Positions 8,153-15,774 of a stretch of DNA of 64,000 nucleotides are shown here, piece by piece. This DNA is from Rubricoccus sp038746605 (GTDB lineage: Bacteria > Bacteroidota > Rhodothermia > Rhodothermales > Rubricoccaceae): contig JBCDKM010000002.1 in NCBI GenBank assembly GCA_038746605.1, positions 186,001-250,000 of the forward strand, written 5' to 3'. The position numbers and the translations under genes are program-made. Below the pieces are notes generated by a model. That model made no database searches. It was given only the letters and a program-made list of their open reading frames with translations, and was not told the DNA's origin. How positions within the stretch are numbered: the stretch's first letter is position 1; each line of letters opens with the position of its first letter.

Positions 8153-9880
8153 TCAGACCTCGCGGTCCAGTTCGCGCCCCGCGTCGATGAGCTCTCGGGC
8201 GGACTGGAGGGCCGCGTCTGTCGGCGCGTCTCCAGAGAGGAGTTGCGCCACCGCCTCGGCCCGCTCGGATTCATCCAGCTTGTGGATGTGCGTCCGCGTG
8301 CGTCCCTCCGCGATTTCCTTCGCGACCGTGAAGTGCACATCGCCCAGACTCGCGATCTGCGGCAAGTGCGTGATGGCGATGATCTGATGGTAGCTCGCCA
8401 AGCCGCGCATGCTCTCGCCCACGCGTCGCGCGATGGGCCCTGAAATGCCCACGTCAATCTCATCGAAGACGAGGATGGGCAGGCGCTCGCTCTTCGCGAG
8501 GATGGTCTTGAGCGCCAGCATGATGCGCGAGACTTCGCCACCGGAGGCCGTCTTCGCGAGGGGCTTGAGGTCTTCCCCGAGGTTGGCCGTGATGTAGAAC
8601 TCCACGAGGTCGGCTCCCGCCGGGAAGGCGGTCACCTGACGCCCCTCCGTTCCGAGGAGCACCCAGCCATTCGGGTCGTCCTGGTGGGTGAAGCGGACCT
8701 CGAAGCGGGCGTGCGGCATTCCGAGCGCCGCCAACTCGACCGCGATCATCCGCTCGATCCGCTCGGCCACCTCGTGCCGCTTTTGGGAGAGCCGGTACGC
8801 CGCGCGCGAGAGAGCGGCTTTCGCGTCCTCGATTTTCTCGTCCAGCCGCGTGATCGCGCCGTCGAAGTCCGCTGCGAGTTGGAAGGCTGCGCCGATCTCC
8901 TCGCGGTGGGCGAGGACCGCCTCGATGGTGCCGCCGTACTTGCGCCCGAGATAATCCAGTTCGCCGAGACGCTCGCGGATTTCGTCCAGACGCTCCGGGT
9001 TGAACTCAATGCGCGCGTTGTAGTCCTGCAAGAACTGCATCGCCTCCTTGAGCGTGACCTCAGCGGTGCGCACGTCCGCGAGAGTATCCTCGAAAGAAGC
9101 ATCGATGCGAGCGAGGTCCTGGATCTGGTTGCGGACCACCACGAGTCGGTCGTAGAGGGCGTCGTCGCTCTCGCCGAGGCTCTCGTAGAGCGCGGCGGTG
9201 GACTCGTAGAGCGTCTCGGCGTTTTCGAGCACGCGGCGCTCAGCCTCTAGTTCGTCTGCCTCGCCCACGACCGGCGCTGTCTTGTCGATCTCGTCGATCT
9301 GGAAGCCATACAGTTCCTTCTGCCTCGCGAGGTCATCCTTTCGCTTGACGAGGGTGGTGCGCTCGTGCATGAGCGCGGCCAACGTAGCGTGGCGTTCCCG
9401 ATATGTGGCGAGGAGTCCGCCGAGGCCCCCGAAGTTGTCGAGCAGCTCGACGTGCGTCTCCGTGCGCAGGAGCGATTGGTGCTCGTGCTGGCCGTGGAGG
9501 TCGATGGTATTGGCCGCCACCTCGCGGAGTACGTCCAGCGTCGCGGGCGTGTCGTTGAGGAACGCGCGGGAGCCGCGCTCGCTCACCTCGCGGCGAATGG
9601 TGAGCAGCCCGGTCGCGTTAGGCTCGATCTGGTAGCTCTCCAGGAGAGCAGGCAGGCGCCCCTCGTGTGCGTTGTCGAAGATGCCTTCGATGACGGCTTT
9701 CTTCGCGCCGGTCCGAAGCGCCTCCGTGCTCGCGCGCTCGCCGAGAAGCAGCTTCAGCGCGCCCAGCAAGATGCTCTTTCCTGCACCCGTCTCACCCGTG
9801 ATGATGTTGAGCCCGCTGTCGAACTCGACTTCGAGTTCCTCAATCAGGGCGTAGTCGCGGATGTAGAGGCTGCGGAGCAT
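8153..9880 (-). CDS. recN: DNA repair protein RecN
   Basis: 575 residues. The SMC-like ATPase shows Walker A G29-ETGAGKS36, a long charged coiled-coil middle (about 150-360), the ABC signature SGGEVSR and Walker B ILVFDEIDVGISG. RecN holds broken DNA ends together and promotes RecA-dependent double-strand break repair in the nucleoid. The length matches the family norm (about 550-575). The start at 9880 (MLRSLYIRDYALIEE) matches the conserved RecN N-terminus. The frame runs further upstream but only through non-coding sequence with a palindrome. Confidence 0.96.
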   Translation of the reverse strand: MLRSLYIRDYALIEELEVEFDSGLNIITGETGAGKSILLGALKLLLGERASTEALRTGAKKAVIEGIFDNAHEGRLPALLESYQIEPNATGLLTIRREVSERGSRAFLNDTPATLDVLREVAANTIDLHGQHEHQSLLRTETHVELLDNFGGLGGLLATYRERHATLAALMHERTTLVKRKDDLARQKELYGFQIDEIDKTAPVVGEADELEAERRVLENAETLYESTAALYESLGESDDALYDRLVVVRNQIQDLARIDASFEDTLADVRTAEVTLKEAMQFLQDYNARIEFNPERLDEIRERLGELDYLGRKYGGTIEAVLAHREEIGAAFQLAADFDGAITRLDEKIEDAKAALSRAAYRLSQKRHEVAERIERMIAVELAALGMPHARFEVRFTHQDDPNGWVLLGTEGRQVTAFPAGADLVEFYITANLGEDLKPLAKTASGGEVSRIMLALKTILAKSERLPILVFDEIDVGISGPIARRVGESMRGLASYHQIIAITHLPQIASLGDVHFTVAKEIAEGRTRTHIHKLDESERAEAVAQLLSGDAPTDAALQSARELIDAGRELDREV

Positions 9881-9978
9881 CGGGGAGAGCGAAGCAGGGG
9901 CCGGGTCGGCCCGCCAGTGGAGGCTACGGCTTTCGAGGTTCCCTGTCATCCCGAACGTCCGTGAAGGATCCACCCTGC

Positions 9979-9998
9979 CCGCCTCGGTGCCGAGGCGG
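9979..9998. repeat. Dispersed palindrome, short class
   Basis: Arms CCGCCTCGG/CCGAGGCGG, loop TG, with a further GC pair on each side. It lies between the divergent recN and membrane-protein genes. Confidence 0.9.
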
Positions 9999-10045
9999 GC
10001 GGAGCTGGTCGGCTCCAGAGCGACGCGAGACGTGGATCTTTCCAC

Positions 10046-10077
10046 TTGACAGCGCAAAGCGGGCGCTCTACTTTGCG
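10046..10077 (+). promoter_or_regulatory. Promoter with overlapping inverted repeat
   Basis: TTGACA (10046-10051), a 17-nt spacer and TACTTT (10069-10074) form a good sigma70-like promoter 13 nt before the ATG, so the message would be almost leaderless. A perfect 7-bp inverted repeat CGCAAAG (10053-10059) / CTTTGCG (10071-10077) overlaps spacer and -10 and would be a natural operator for the winged-helix regulator encoded second in the pair. Confidence 0.65.
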
Positions 10078-10087
10078 ATCTAAAGCC

Positions 10088-10804
10088 ATGTCCCGCGACC
10101 GTCCCCCGCTCCGCCGTGCCCAGTCCGCCGCCCGCCCCGACGCGGCAGCGCACGCCCATCTCCGCTTCATCCGCGAGACGATGGCACGGACAGGCACCTT
10201 CACGGCCGTCCCCGGTTGGGGTGGGGTCGCGATGGGAGTGACGGCCATCGCAGCAGCTGTCCTCGCCTCGCGTCAGCCCACGGTGAGCAGCTGGCTGAGT
10301 GTCTGGGCGGGAGAGGCGTTGCTCGGCTTCGCGGTCGGTGGCTGGGCCACCCTTCTCAAGGCCAGGCGCTCCTCGTCTCCCGTCCTCAGCGGTCAGGGCC
10401 GTAAGTTTTTTCTCGGCCTGCTGCCCGCCGTCCTCGTCGGCGTCGCCCTCACGCTCGCTGTCTACGGCGTGGAGGCAGCGGGCTCGGGCAAGGCGGTCAG
10501 CGGCTCCATGTCCGGCGACTACAGCGTCACCATCGGTCAGTACGACCCGGCCACGATGCCCGTCTCTGGGACGGTCTCGATGCATCTCCTCCCCGGCCTT
10601 TGGCTTCTCTGCTACGGTGCAGGCGTGGCCGCTGCCGGAACGTTCTCCATCCGCCTCGTGCCAATGATGGGCACCGCGTTCATGGTGCTCGGCGCGATGG
10701 CGCTCCTCGCCCCGTCCCGCCTCGGTGATGTCTTCCTCGCCCTCGGATTCGGGGGTCTGCACATCCTCTTCGGCGTCCTGATCGCTCGCCGTCACGGAGG
10801 GTAG
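10088..10804 (+). CDS. Integral membrane protein, unknown, paired with a winged-helix regulator
   Basis: 238 residues. A basic N-terminal cytoplasmic part of about 55 residues precedes roughly five to six hydrophobic segments (for example GVAMGVTAIAAAVLAS, LLPAVLVGVALTLAVYGVEAA, LLPGLWLLCYGAGVAAAGTF, LGDVFLALGFGGLHILFGVLIA). No family is recognised. Similar membrane proteins in Bacteroidota and Rhodothermota sit before HTH_34-type regulators, as here, 12 nt upstream of the next start. The pair is probably one transcript from the promoter at 10046. Confidence 0.8.
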   Translation: MSRDRPPLRRAQSAARPDAAAHAHLRFIRETMARTGTFTAVPGWGGVAMGVTAIAAAVLASRQPTVSSWLSVWAGEALLGFAVGGWATLLKARRSSSPVLSGQGRKFFLGLLPAVLVGVALTLAVYGVEAAGSGKAVSGSMSGDYSVTIGQYDPATMPVSGTVSMHLLPGLWLLCYGAGVAAAGTFSIRLVPMMGTAFMVLGAMALLAPSRLGDVFLALGFGGLHILFGVLIARRHGG

Positions 10805-10816
10805 TCCCCCCCTGTC

Positions 10817-11161
10817 ATGCCTACTCGCCGCTCGTCGTCTCGCACTCGCGCCTCCACCCCCGTGGGTGGTGTGCCGAACCTCGACCCCGTCATCCACCAG
10901 CGCGTCCGGCTGGGCATCGTGAGCGCCCTCGCGGCGGGCGGCGCTACGAGTTTCACCGACCTCAAGACCGCGCTAGATCTGACCGACGGCAACCTCTCCG
11001 TCCACGCTCGCAAGCTGGAGGAGGCAGGCTACGTCCGCGTGCGGAAATCCTTCGTGGAGCGCGTGCCCCACACGGAGTTCGAGCTTACCGAGGCCGGACG
11101 GGGCGCCCTCGCGGATTATCTCGACGCGATGGAAGCCGTCATCCAGGCCGCTCGCCCCTGA
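10817..11161 (+). CDS. Winged-helix transcriptional regulator (HTH_34-like)
   Basis: 114 residues. A Ser/Arg/Thr-rich N-terminus precedes a compact winged helix: HQRVRLGIVSALAAGGATSFTDLKTALDLTDGNLSVHARKLEEAGYVRVRKSFVERVPHTEFELTEAGRGAL. The recognition helix is DGNLSVHARKLEEAGYV. This is the pattern of the HTH_34 / MarR-ArsR-like family, in which effectors are mostly unknown. It is translationally close to the membrane protein (12-nt gap) and probably autoregulates through the inverted repeat in the upstream promoter. Confidence 0.87.
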   Translation: MPTRRSSSRTRASTPVGGVPNLDPVIHQRVRLGIVSALAAGGATSFTDLKTALDLTDGNLSVHARKLEEAGYVRVRKSFVERVPHTEFELTEAGRGALADYLDAMEAVIQAARP

Positions 11162-11248
11162 ACTGGAACCGCCGTCCTGCCCTACGCAACTCTAAGCCTG
11201 TGCTTTACGAAGCAAAGAACTCCACGATCTCGACCTGCTTCCCCACTC

Positions 11249-11266
11249 CCTTCGGTCCCGAGGCGG
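11249..11266. repeat. Decayed copy of the dispersed palindrome
   Basis: CTTCGGTCCCGAGGCGG keeps the right arm CCGAGGCGG and part of the left arm (TTCGG). It lies upstream of uppS. Confidence 0.5.
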
Positions 11267-11311
11267 AGCCCCTCCTCCACACGCGCCCCTCGCACATCCC
11301 TCAACTTTGAA

Positions 11312-12097
11312 ATGCAAACCACTCTCACAGACAGTCTCCACCTCGCTCTCGTTATGGACGGCAACGGACGCTGGGCCCAGTCGCGCGGCCTCCCCCGCAC
11401 CGAGGGCCACCGCGCAGGCGTCGAGGCTGTTCGCAGGGTCGTGCGGGCGGCACCGGGCGTGGGCGTCTCCTGCCTGACGCTCTACGCCTTCTCATCGGAC
11501 AACTGGCGGCGTCCCCGCGCCGAGGTGAGCGCACTGATGGGCTTACTCGGCCTCGGCCTGCGTCGCGAAGTGCCGGACCTGAAGGCGAACGGCGTCCGCC
11601 TTCGCGCCATCGGCCGGAGAGACCGGCTACCGGGGGCCCTTCGCGCCGCCCTCGCGCGCGCCGAGTGGGAGACGCGCCACGGCACGCGCCTGGACCTCCG
11701 GCTTGCGCTGGACTACTCCTCGCGCGATGCCCTCGTCCGCGCCACCGAGCACCTGAGCCTGCCCGCCTCGGCACCGAGGCGGAGCCACCCGGCCCCTTCG
11801 CGCGACGCGCTGGAAACGGCACTCGGCCTCGCCCTCCACCCCGAGGGCATCGACGCACGACCCGTAGACCTCTTCGTCCGAACGGGCGGCGAGCGCCGCC
11901 TGAGCGACTTCCTCCTCTGGGAGCTGGCCTACGCCGAACTCCTCTTCCTCGAGACGCCCTGGCCCGAGGTCACGGGCGACACCCTCCGCGAGGCCGTCGC
12001 CGACTTCCACTCGCGCCAGCGCCGGTTCGGCGGGGTGCCGTGTGCCGCGCCCTGCGCTTCCCTGACCTGCACGTCCGTCCCCGCTCGCGCCGCCTAG
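11312..12097 (+). CDS. uppS: Isoprenyl (undecaprenyl) diphosphate synthase
   Basis: 261 residues of the cis-prenyltransferase family, which makes the C55 lipid carrier for cell-wall glycans. Conserved blocks: VMDGNGRWAQSRGLPRTEGHRAG (catalytic Asp16), SDNWRRP, and RTGGERRLSDFLLWELAYAELLF near the C-terminus, then HSRQRRFGG. Between the helix ending TEHLS and SRDALETAL lies an extra segment LPASAPRRSHPAP, which is the translation of one dispersed palindrome (11763-11782) inserted in frame. In E. coli UppS this place is a variable loop, so activity may survive. There is a 20-residue Cys/Ala/Pro tail after the usual end. Genes follow at 3-nt spacing. Confidence 0.93.
   Translation: MQTTLTDSLHLALVMDGNGRWAQSRGLPRTEGHRAGVEAVRRVVRAAPGVGVSCLTLYAFSSDNWRRPRAEVSALMGLLGLGLRREVPDLKANGVRLRAIGRRDRLPGALRAALARAEWETRHGTRLDLRLALDYSSRDALVRATEHLSLPASAPRRSHPAPSRDALETALGLALHPEGIDARPVDLFVRTGGERRLSDFLLWELAYAELLFLETPWPEVTGDTLREAVADFHSRQRRFGGVPCAAPCASLTCTSVPARAA
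11763..11782. repeat. Dispersed palindrome inside uppS, short class
   Basis: Arms CCGCCTCGG/CCGAGGCGG, loop CA, located within the uppS coding region in frame. It is the only copy in this window found inside a real gene. Confidence 0.9.
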
Positions 12098-12099
12098 CT

Positions 12100-12861
12100 A
12101 TGCCTCGTCTCCGCACCTCCGCCGAGTGGCACGATGTCTTCGCGCGCAACGCCACCGCCCCGCGCCCTATCCCCTGGGACCAGCCCGTGCGCTGGACGCC
12201 CGACGACCGCCGCGCCATCGTGGCCTCCATTCAAGAGTTCCAACTCGGCGAGCAATCGGAAGGCCGGTACCTCCGCCAGTGCGCCGAGCGGTACTCGGAG
12301 CGCACGGGCGACGCCGCCTATGCTGAAGCGATGCACGTCTTCATCGGCGAAGAGGCACGGCATGCGGCGGAACTGGCCCGGCTCCTCACGAGCGCGGGCG
12401 AGACACTCAAGACCTCGTCCCCGGTGGATGGCCTGTTCCGGGTCCTCCGCAAGCTCGGTCCGCGCGATGGACTCGAAACGTGCCTCCGCGTCCTCGTCAC
12501 CGCCGAGATCGTCGCGCTGGTGTACTACGCCGCCCTCCGCGACGCCACCGCGTGCCCCGTCACCGAGGCCCTCTGCGCACAGATCCTGCGCGATGAGTCC
12601 GCGCACGTCCGCTTCCACGCCGAGCGACTCGCCCTTCTCCAGTCCGGCCGCCCCGCGTGGCGCCGCCCTCTCATCCGCCAGGTGCACCGCCTGCTGATGG
12701 TCGGCACCGCTGGAGCGGTCTGGATGGACGTGCACCGCCGCGTCCTCCGCCGCAGCGGCCTCACCGCCCCCGATTTCCTCGCCGTCTGTGTGCAGACGCT
12801 GGAGCGGCGCGTGCTCCGCGTGGAGCCTGTCGCTCTCCCGGCGCCTGCCCTCGCCACCTGA
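12100..12861 (+). CDS. Ferritin-like di-iron protein
   Basis: 253 residues, mostly helical. Paired iron-ligand motifs typical of ferritin-like di-iron carboxylate proteins are visible: FIGEEARHAAELARLL (E-x-x-R-H, about residues 80-90) and ILRDESAHVRFHAERL (D-E-S-x-H-x-x-x-H, about 163-178). Such proteins include oxygenases, desaturase-like enzymes and rubrerythrin relatives; the reaction here is unknown. It begins 3 nt after the uppS stop, so it is translationally linked with uppS. Confidence 0.8.
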   Translation: MPRLRTSAEWHDVFARNATAPRPIPWDQPVRWTPDDRRAIVASIQEFQLGEQSEGRYLRQCAERYSERTGDAAYAEAMHVFIGEEARHAAELARLLTSAGETLKTSSPVDGLFRVLRKLGPRDGLETCLRVLVTAEIVALVYYAALRDATACPVTEALCAQILRDESAHVRFHAERLALLQSGRPAWRRPLIRQVHRLLMVGTAGAVWMDVHRRVLRRSGLTAPDFLAVCVQTLERRVLRVEPVALPAPALAT

Positions 12862-12880
12862 TTCCACGACCTGACCTGCC

Positions 12881-12900
12881 CCGCCTCGGTCCCGAGGCGG
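12881..12900. repeat. Dispersed palindrome, short class
   Basis: Arms CCGCCTCGG/CCGAGGCGG, loop TC. It lies between the ferritin-like and CreD-like genes. Confidence 0.9.
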
Positions 12901-12937
12901 ACCACCCCAGCCTCCAGACCCTCGTCCCCCCCCTCTC

Positions 12938-14254
12938 ATGACCAAACGCATCGCCGCCGTCGCCTTCATCTACTTCTGCTGCTGCATCGCCTGGGTAATC
13001 CTCGGCGGCACCGTGGCCGACCGCACCAACACCCAGGACTACGAGATGAACCGCGAGGTCGGCCGCCTTTGGGGCGGCTCGCAGGTTCAGGAAGCCCCCA
13101 CGCTCTCCCGCCTCGAAACCGTCCGTCAGCGCGTCACGCGGCCCAAGGCCGGAGGTGCCGATGGCGAGACAGAAACTCAGATCGTCGAGAGCGTCGTGGC
13201 CCACCCGGCGGCACTCGCAGCCTCGCGCGTGGGCACGGAACTCTCCCTGAAGCATCGCCGCAAGGGCCTCCTCTGGTACCCGACCTACGCCGTGGCCTTC
13301 GGCGCGACGTACACCGCCGTCAACGAGACCGAGGAGGACGCCACGTACCGCTTCCACTTCCGCCTCCCGGAGGGCGCCGCTGTCTTCGGGGATGTCATCC
13401 TGCGGGTCAACGGCGACTCTGTGGATGCGGCCGTCGAGGGCGGCGCCCTCACGCACGAGGTAGAGTTGGAGCCTGGCAAGAGCGCCCGCATCGCGGTCGG
13501 CTACACCTCCGCCGGGACGAAGAAGTGGCGCTACAACCTCGCCTCGCGAACAGCAGGCGGCGCCACGGAACAAGGTGTCGCGACGATCCGGGACTTTTCC
13601 CTCGCGATGACGACCGACTTCCGCGACATCGACTTCCCCGGCGGCACCCTCTCCCCCACGTCCAAGAAGCGCACCGACGCTGGCTGGCACCTGACGTGGG
13701 ACAAGGGAACGCTCGTGACCGATGCTGGCATCGGCATGGCGATGCCCCAGAAGCTGAACCCCGGGCCGTGGGTCTCGCGCGTGACCTTCTTCGCGCCGGT
13801 CAGCCTCTTCCTGTTTTTCTTCGTCGTGTTCGTGATGACACTGCTGCGCGGCGTGCGCCTCCACCCGATGCACTACTTCTTCCTCGGGGCGAGCTTCTTC
13901 GCGTTCCACCTGCTCTTGGCCTACCTCGTGGACCACGTCGCGGTGGGCGTCGCGATGGCGATTGCGTCGGTGGTGAGCATCGCGCTGGTGGTGAGCTACA
14001 TGCGGCTCGTGAGCGGGCTTCGGTTCGCGCTCGTGGAAGTCGGCGGAGCCCAGTTGGTGTACCTCGTCGGCTTCGCGAGCACCTTCTTCCTGGAGGGCTT
14101 CACCGGCCTCTCGGTCACGCTCCTCTCCATCGCGACGCTCTTCGTGGTGATGCAGGCCACGGGTCGCGTGGACTGGGAGGCACTCTTGGCCCGCCCCGAG
14201 GCGGACGACCTCACGGAGCGGCTCAGGAAGCAACCGCAGGTCGCGGCGGAGTAG
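12938..14254 (+). CDS. CreD-like inner membrane protein
   Basis: 438 residues. One N-terminal membrane segment (AAVAFIYFCCCIAWVILGG) is followed by a large soluble periplasmic part (about 30-280, with repeated beta strands) and about six C-terminal membrane helices (SLFLFFFVVFVMTLLRG, HYFFLGASFFAFHLLLAYLV and others), ending RVDWEALLA. This order and the PMHYFFLG...RVDW blocks match CreD family proteins, which in E. coli belong to the CreBC regulon and affect envelope stress and beta-lactam response. No creBC genes are nearby. Confidence 0.78.
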   Translation: MTKRIAAVAFIYFCCCIAWVILGGTVADRTNTQDYEMNREVGRLWGGSQVQEAPTLSRLETVRQRVTRPKAGGADGETETQIVESVVAHPAALAASRVGTELSLKHRRKGLLWYPTYAVAFGATYTAVNETEEDATYRFHFRLPEGAAVFGDVILRVNGDSVDAAVEGGALTHEVELEPGKSARIAVGYTSAGTKKWRYNLASRTAGGATEQGVATIRDFSLAMTTDFRDIDFPGGTLSPTSKKRTDAGWHLTWDKGTLVTDAGIGMAMPQKLNPGPWVSRVTFFAPVSLFLFFFVVFVMTLLRGVRLHPMHYFFLGASFFAFHLLLAYLVDHVAVGVAMAIASVVSIALVVSYMRLVSGLRFALVEVGGAQLVYLVGFASTFFLEGFTGLSVTLLSIATLFVVMQATGRVDWEALLARPEADDLTERLRKQPQVAAE

Positions 14255-14265
14255 GTTCACTCCCC

Positions 14266-14299
14266 CCGCCTCGGTGTGTCAACGGAAGCACCGAGGCGG
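14266..14299. repeat. Dispersed palindrome, long class
   Basis: Arms CCGCCTCGG/CCGAGGCGG enclose a 16-nt loop TGTGTCAACGGAAGCA. It lies between two convergent genes. Confidence 0.9.
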
Positions 14300-14305
14300 G
14301 CAGGG

Positions 14306-15034
14306 TCAGCGCCGCTCGGCTTCTACGCGTCCCTCGGCCAACCGGAACACCACGTCCACGCGGTCCAGCGTGCTCTCATCGTGCGTGACCATGAGCAGCG
14401 TCCGGCCGCGCTCGCGCGTGAGATTCTCCAGCAAGTCGAGGATGCGGACGCCCGTGTCCGCGTCGAGGTCGCCCGTGGGCTCGTCGGCCAGCACCAGCGC
14501 CGGATCGTGCGCGAGGGCCCGCGCGATGGCGACGCGCTGCTGCTCACCACCTGAGAGTCGGTCCGGGAACGCCGCCGCACGATCCGCCAGCCCGACGGCC
14601 GTGAGCAACTCCTGGGCGCGCTGATGAGCCTCATCGGCAGGCGTGCCGTTGAGATCGAGGAGGAAGCGCACGTTCTCCTCCACCGTCAGCGTCGGCACGA
14701 GGTTGTAGAACTGAAAGACGAACCCCAGCCGACGACGGCGGAAGAGCGTCCGCTCCCGCTCGGAGAGTCGTTCGAGGTGCGTCCCGTCCACCACGACTGC
14801 GCCCGCGTCGGGCTGGTCGATGCCCGAGATGAGGTTGAGGAGCGTGCTCTTGCCCGCCCCGCTACGCCCCACGATGGCGCCGAGAGCACCGCGTTCCAGC
14901 CCCAGGTCCGCGCCCTTGAGCACCTCGCGCCACCCATTCCCCTCGCGGTAGCGCTTCTCGACACTGCGGAGATCGAGGACGAGGTCGGTCACTTCGGTGG
15001 CGACGGGGGCGGAAGCGGGAGCGGTCTCGGACAT
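14306..15034 (-). CDS. ABC transporter ATP-binding protein, LolD/MacB type
   Basis: 242 residues. Walker A GRSGAGKST, Q-loop FVFQFYNLVPTLTVEENV, signature LSGGEQQRVAIARAL, Walker B ALVLADEPTGDLD and H-loop VTHD are all present. The ADEPTGNLD-like Walker B and the Q-loop wording are those of the LolD/MacB/FtsE class, which drive lipoprotein release or mechanotransmission export. No permease gene is adjacent in the window, so the partner is unknown. Confidence 0.9.
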   Translation of the reverse strand: MSETAPASAPVATEVTDLVLDLRSVEKRYREGNGWREVLKGADLGLERGALGAIVGRSGAGKSTLLNLISGIDQPDAGAVVVDGTHLERLSERERTLFRRRRLGFVFQFYNLVPTLTVEENVRFLLDLNGTPADEAHQRAQELLTAVGLADRAAAFPDRLSGGEQQRVAIARALAHDPALVLADEPTGDLDADTGVRILDLLENLTRERGRTLLMVTHDESTLDRVDVVFRLAEGRVEAERR

Positions 15035-15089
15035 GGCGGAGAGACCACCAGCGTACGGTCGCGTTCCGAGAACCTCTCGCGAGGGCGTG

Positions 15090-15524
15090 TCACATCACGC
15101 GCCGCCCCGCTGCGGGCACGATGCGGCGGAACGTGGAGAGGAGCCGCCGGGCCCGGTCCGGTGAGGGGTGCGTGAGTTCGAACACGGTGTTGACTGCTGA
15201 ACGGTCCTCCGTGCTGAGATCGTCGGGTCGGACGAGTCCCATCGTCCACTCGGGGAACGACCGCTGCTCCACGCGCTGCTCCAGCATGTGGAGGACATCG
15301 CCGTGGCGGGGATCGCGGTGGATCCGTTGGTACGTCGCCGCGACCGCGTCTGGAGGCCCTTCGAGGACCTGCATGAAGCTGCCATCGGCGTAAAGCAGAA
15401 CCCCGGTTAGGCCGTCCCGTGCATTGTTGGAGCGGCTCACGTGGAGAATGGCCGCGATGTCCTCCCGGCTCAGCGGCCAGGGGGACGAGGAGGCATAGAC
15501 GAGTTGGAGGAGAGACGGCTGCAC
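15090..15524 (-). CDS. BLUF domain blue-light sensor
   Basis: 144 residues from a GTG at 15524 (another GTG is directly before it at 15527). The BLUF fold shows L-x-Y-A-S with the flavin-coupled Tyr, SRSNNARDGLTGVLLYADGSFMQVLEG with the flavin Asn and the switch Gln, and RSFPEWTMG with the Trp/Met pair. BLUF domains bind FAD and change hydrogen bonding on blue light. About 45 further residues follow without a known output domain, so the signal probably passes through protein-protein contact. A longer frame upstream has non-protein composition and runs through the duplicated phosphatase fragment, so it is rejected. Confidence 0.88.
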   Translation of the reverse strand: MQPSLLQLVYASSSPWPLSREDIAAILHVSRSNNARDGLTGVLLYADGSFMQVLEGPPDAVAATYQRIHRDPRHGDVLHMLEQRVEQRSFPEWTMGLVRPDDLSTEDRSAVNTVFELTHPSPDRARRLLSTFRRIVPAAGRRVM

Positions 15525-15653
15525 CACACCAGAGACACAGGGAGACCGGGTATCGGCGGGTCCCGCGTGGAGTTCAACCCAAACGTGGGCCGTTCGATGA
15601 CTGGCACGAGGACGGTCGGGACACGGCGACAGGCTCCCGCTCTGGCCCCATGG

Positions 15654-15774
15654 ACGCCGCGATCTTCTGCTCCACACATCCCGGCCGATGCACGTCCTCT
15701 TCGTCTGCTCCCGCAACCGCCGCCGTAGCGCCACGGCCGGGCGCCTCTTCGACGCCCCTCCGGCATTCCGCTAC
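15654..15774 (+). repeat. Direct repeat copy A (truncated phosphatase 5' region)
   Basis: It starts ACGCCGCGATCTTCTGC and includes a 35-nt block identical to the first codons of the phosphatase gene at 17282. Further downstream it matches copy B imperfectly (CTCTTCGACG, CCGGCCATCCGC-like). It ends at the stop codon of the secreted-protein gene 15771-17219. Copy B is 17248-17370. Confidence 0.75.
15688..15770 (+). pseudogene. Truncated low-molecular-weight phosphatase fragment
   Basis: ATG at 15688 reads MHVLFVCSRNRRRSATAGRL and so on, the same P-loop start as the intact gene at 17282, but after about 28 codons it runs into the 3' end of the oppositely oriented secreted-protein gene. It keeps the Cys-x5-Arg loop but nothing of the rest of the fold, so it cannot be an enzyme. 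It appears to be the leftover of a duplication or insertion that placed the secreted-protein gene between two phosphatase 5' ends. Confidence 0.7.

Noticed and set aside
9881..10897. N-terminal extension of recN through 10897
   Set aside because: The frame crosses a palindrome, a promoter and the oppositely oriented membrane-protein gene. RecN proteins begin at the MLRSLYIRDYALIEE position.
15525..15734. N-terminal extension of the BLUF gene to an ATG at 15734
   Set aside because: The extension is antisense to the duplicated phosphatase fragment and has no conserved pattern. The BLUF fold begins a few residues after the GTG.
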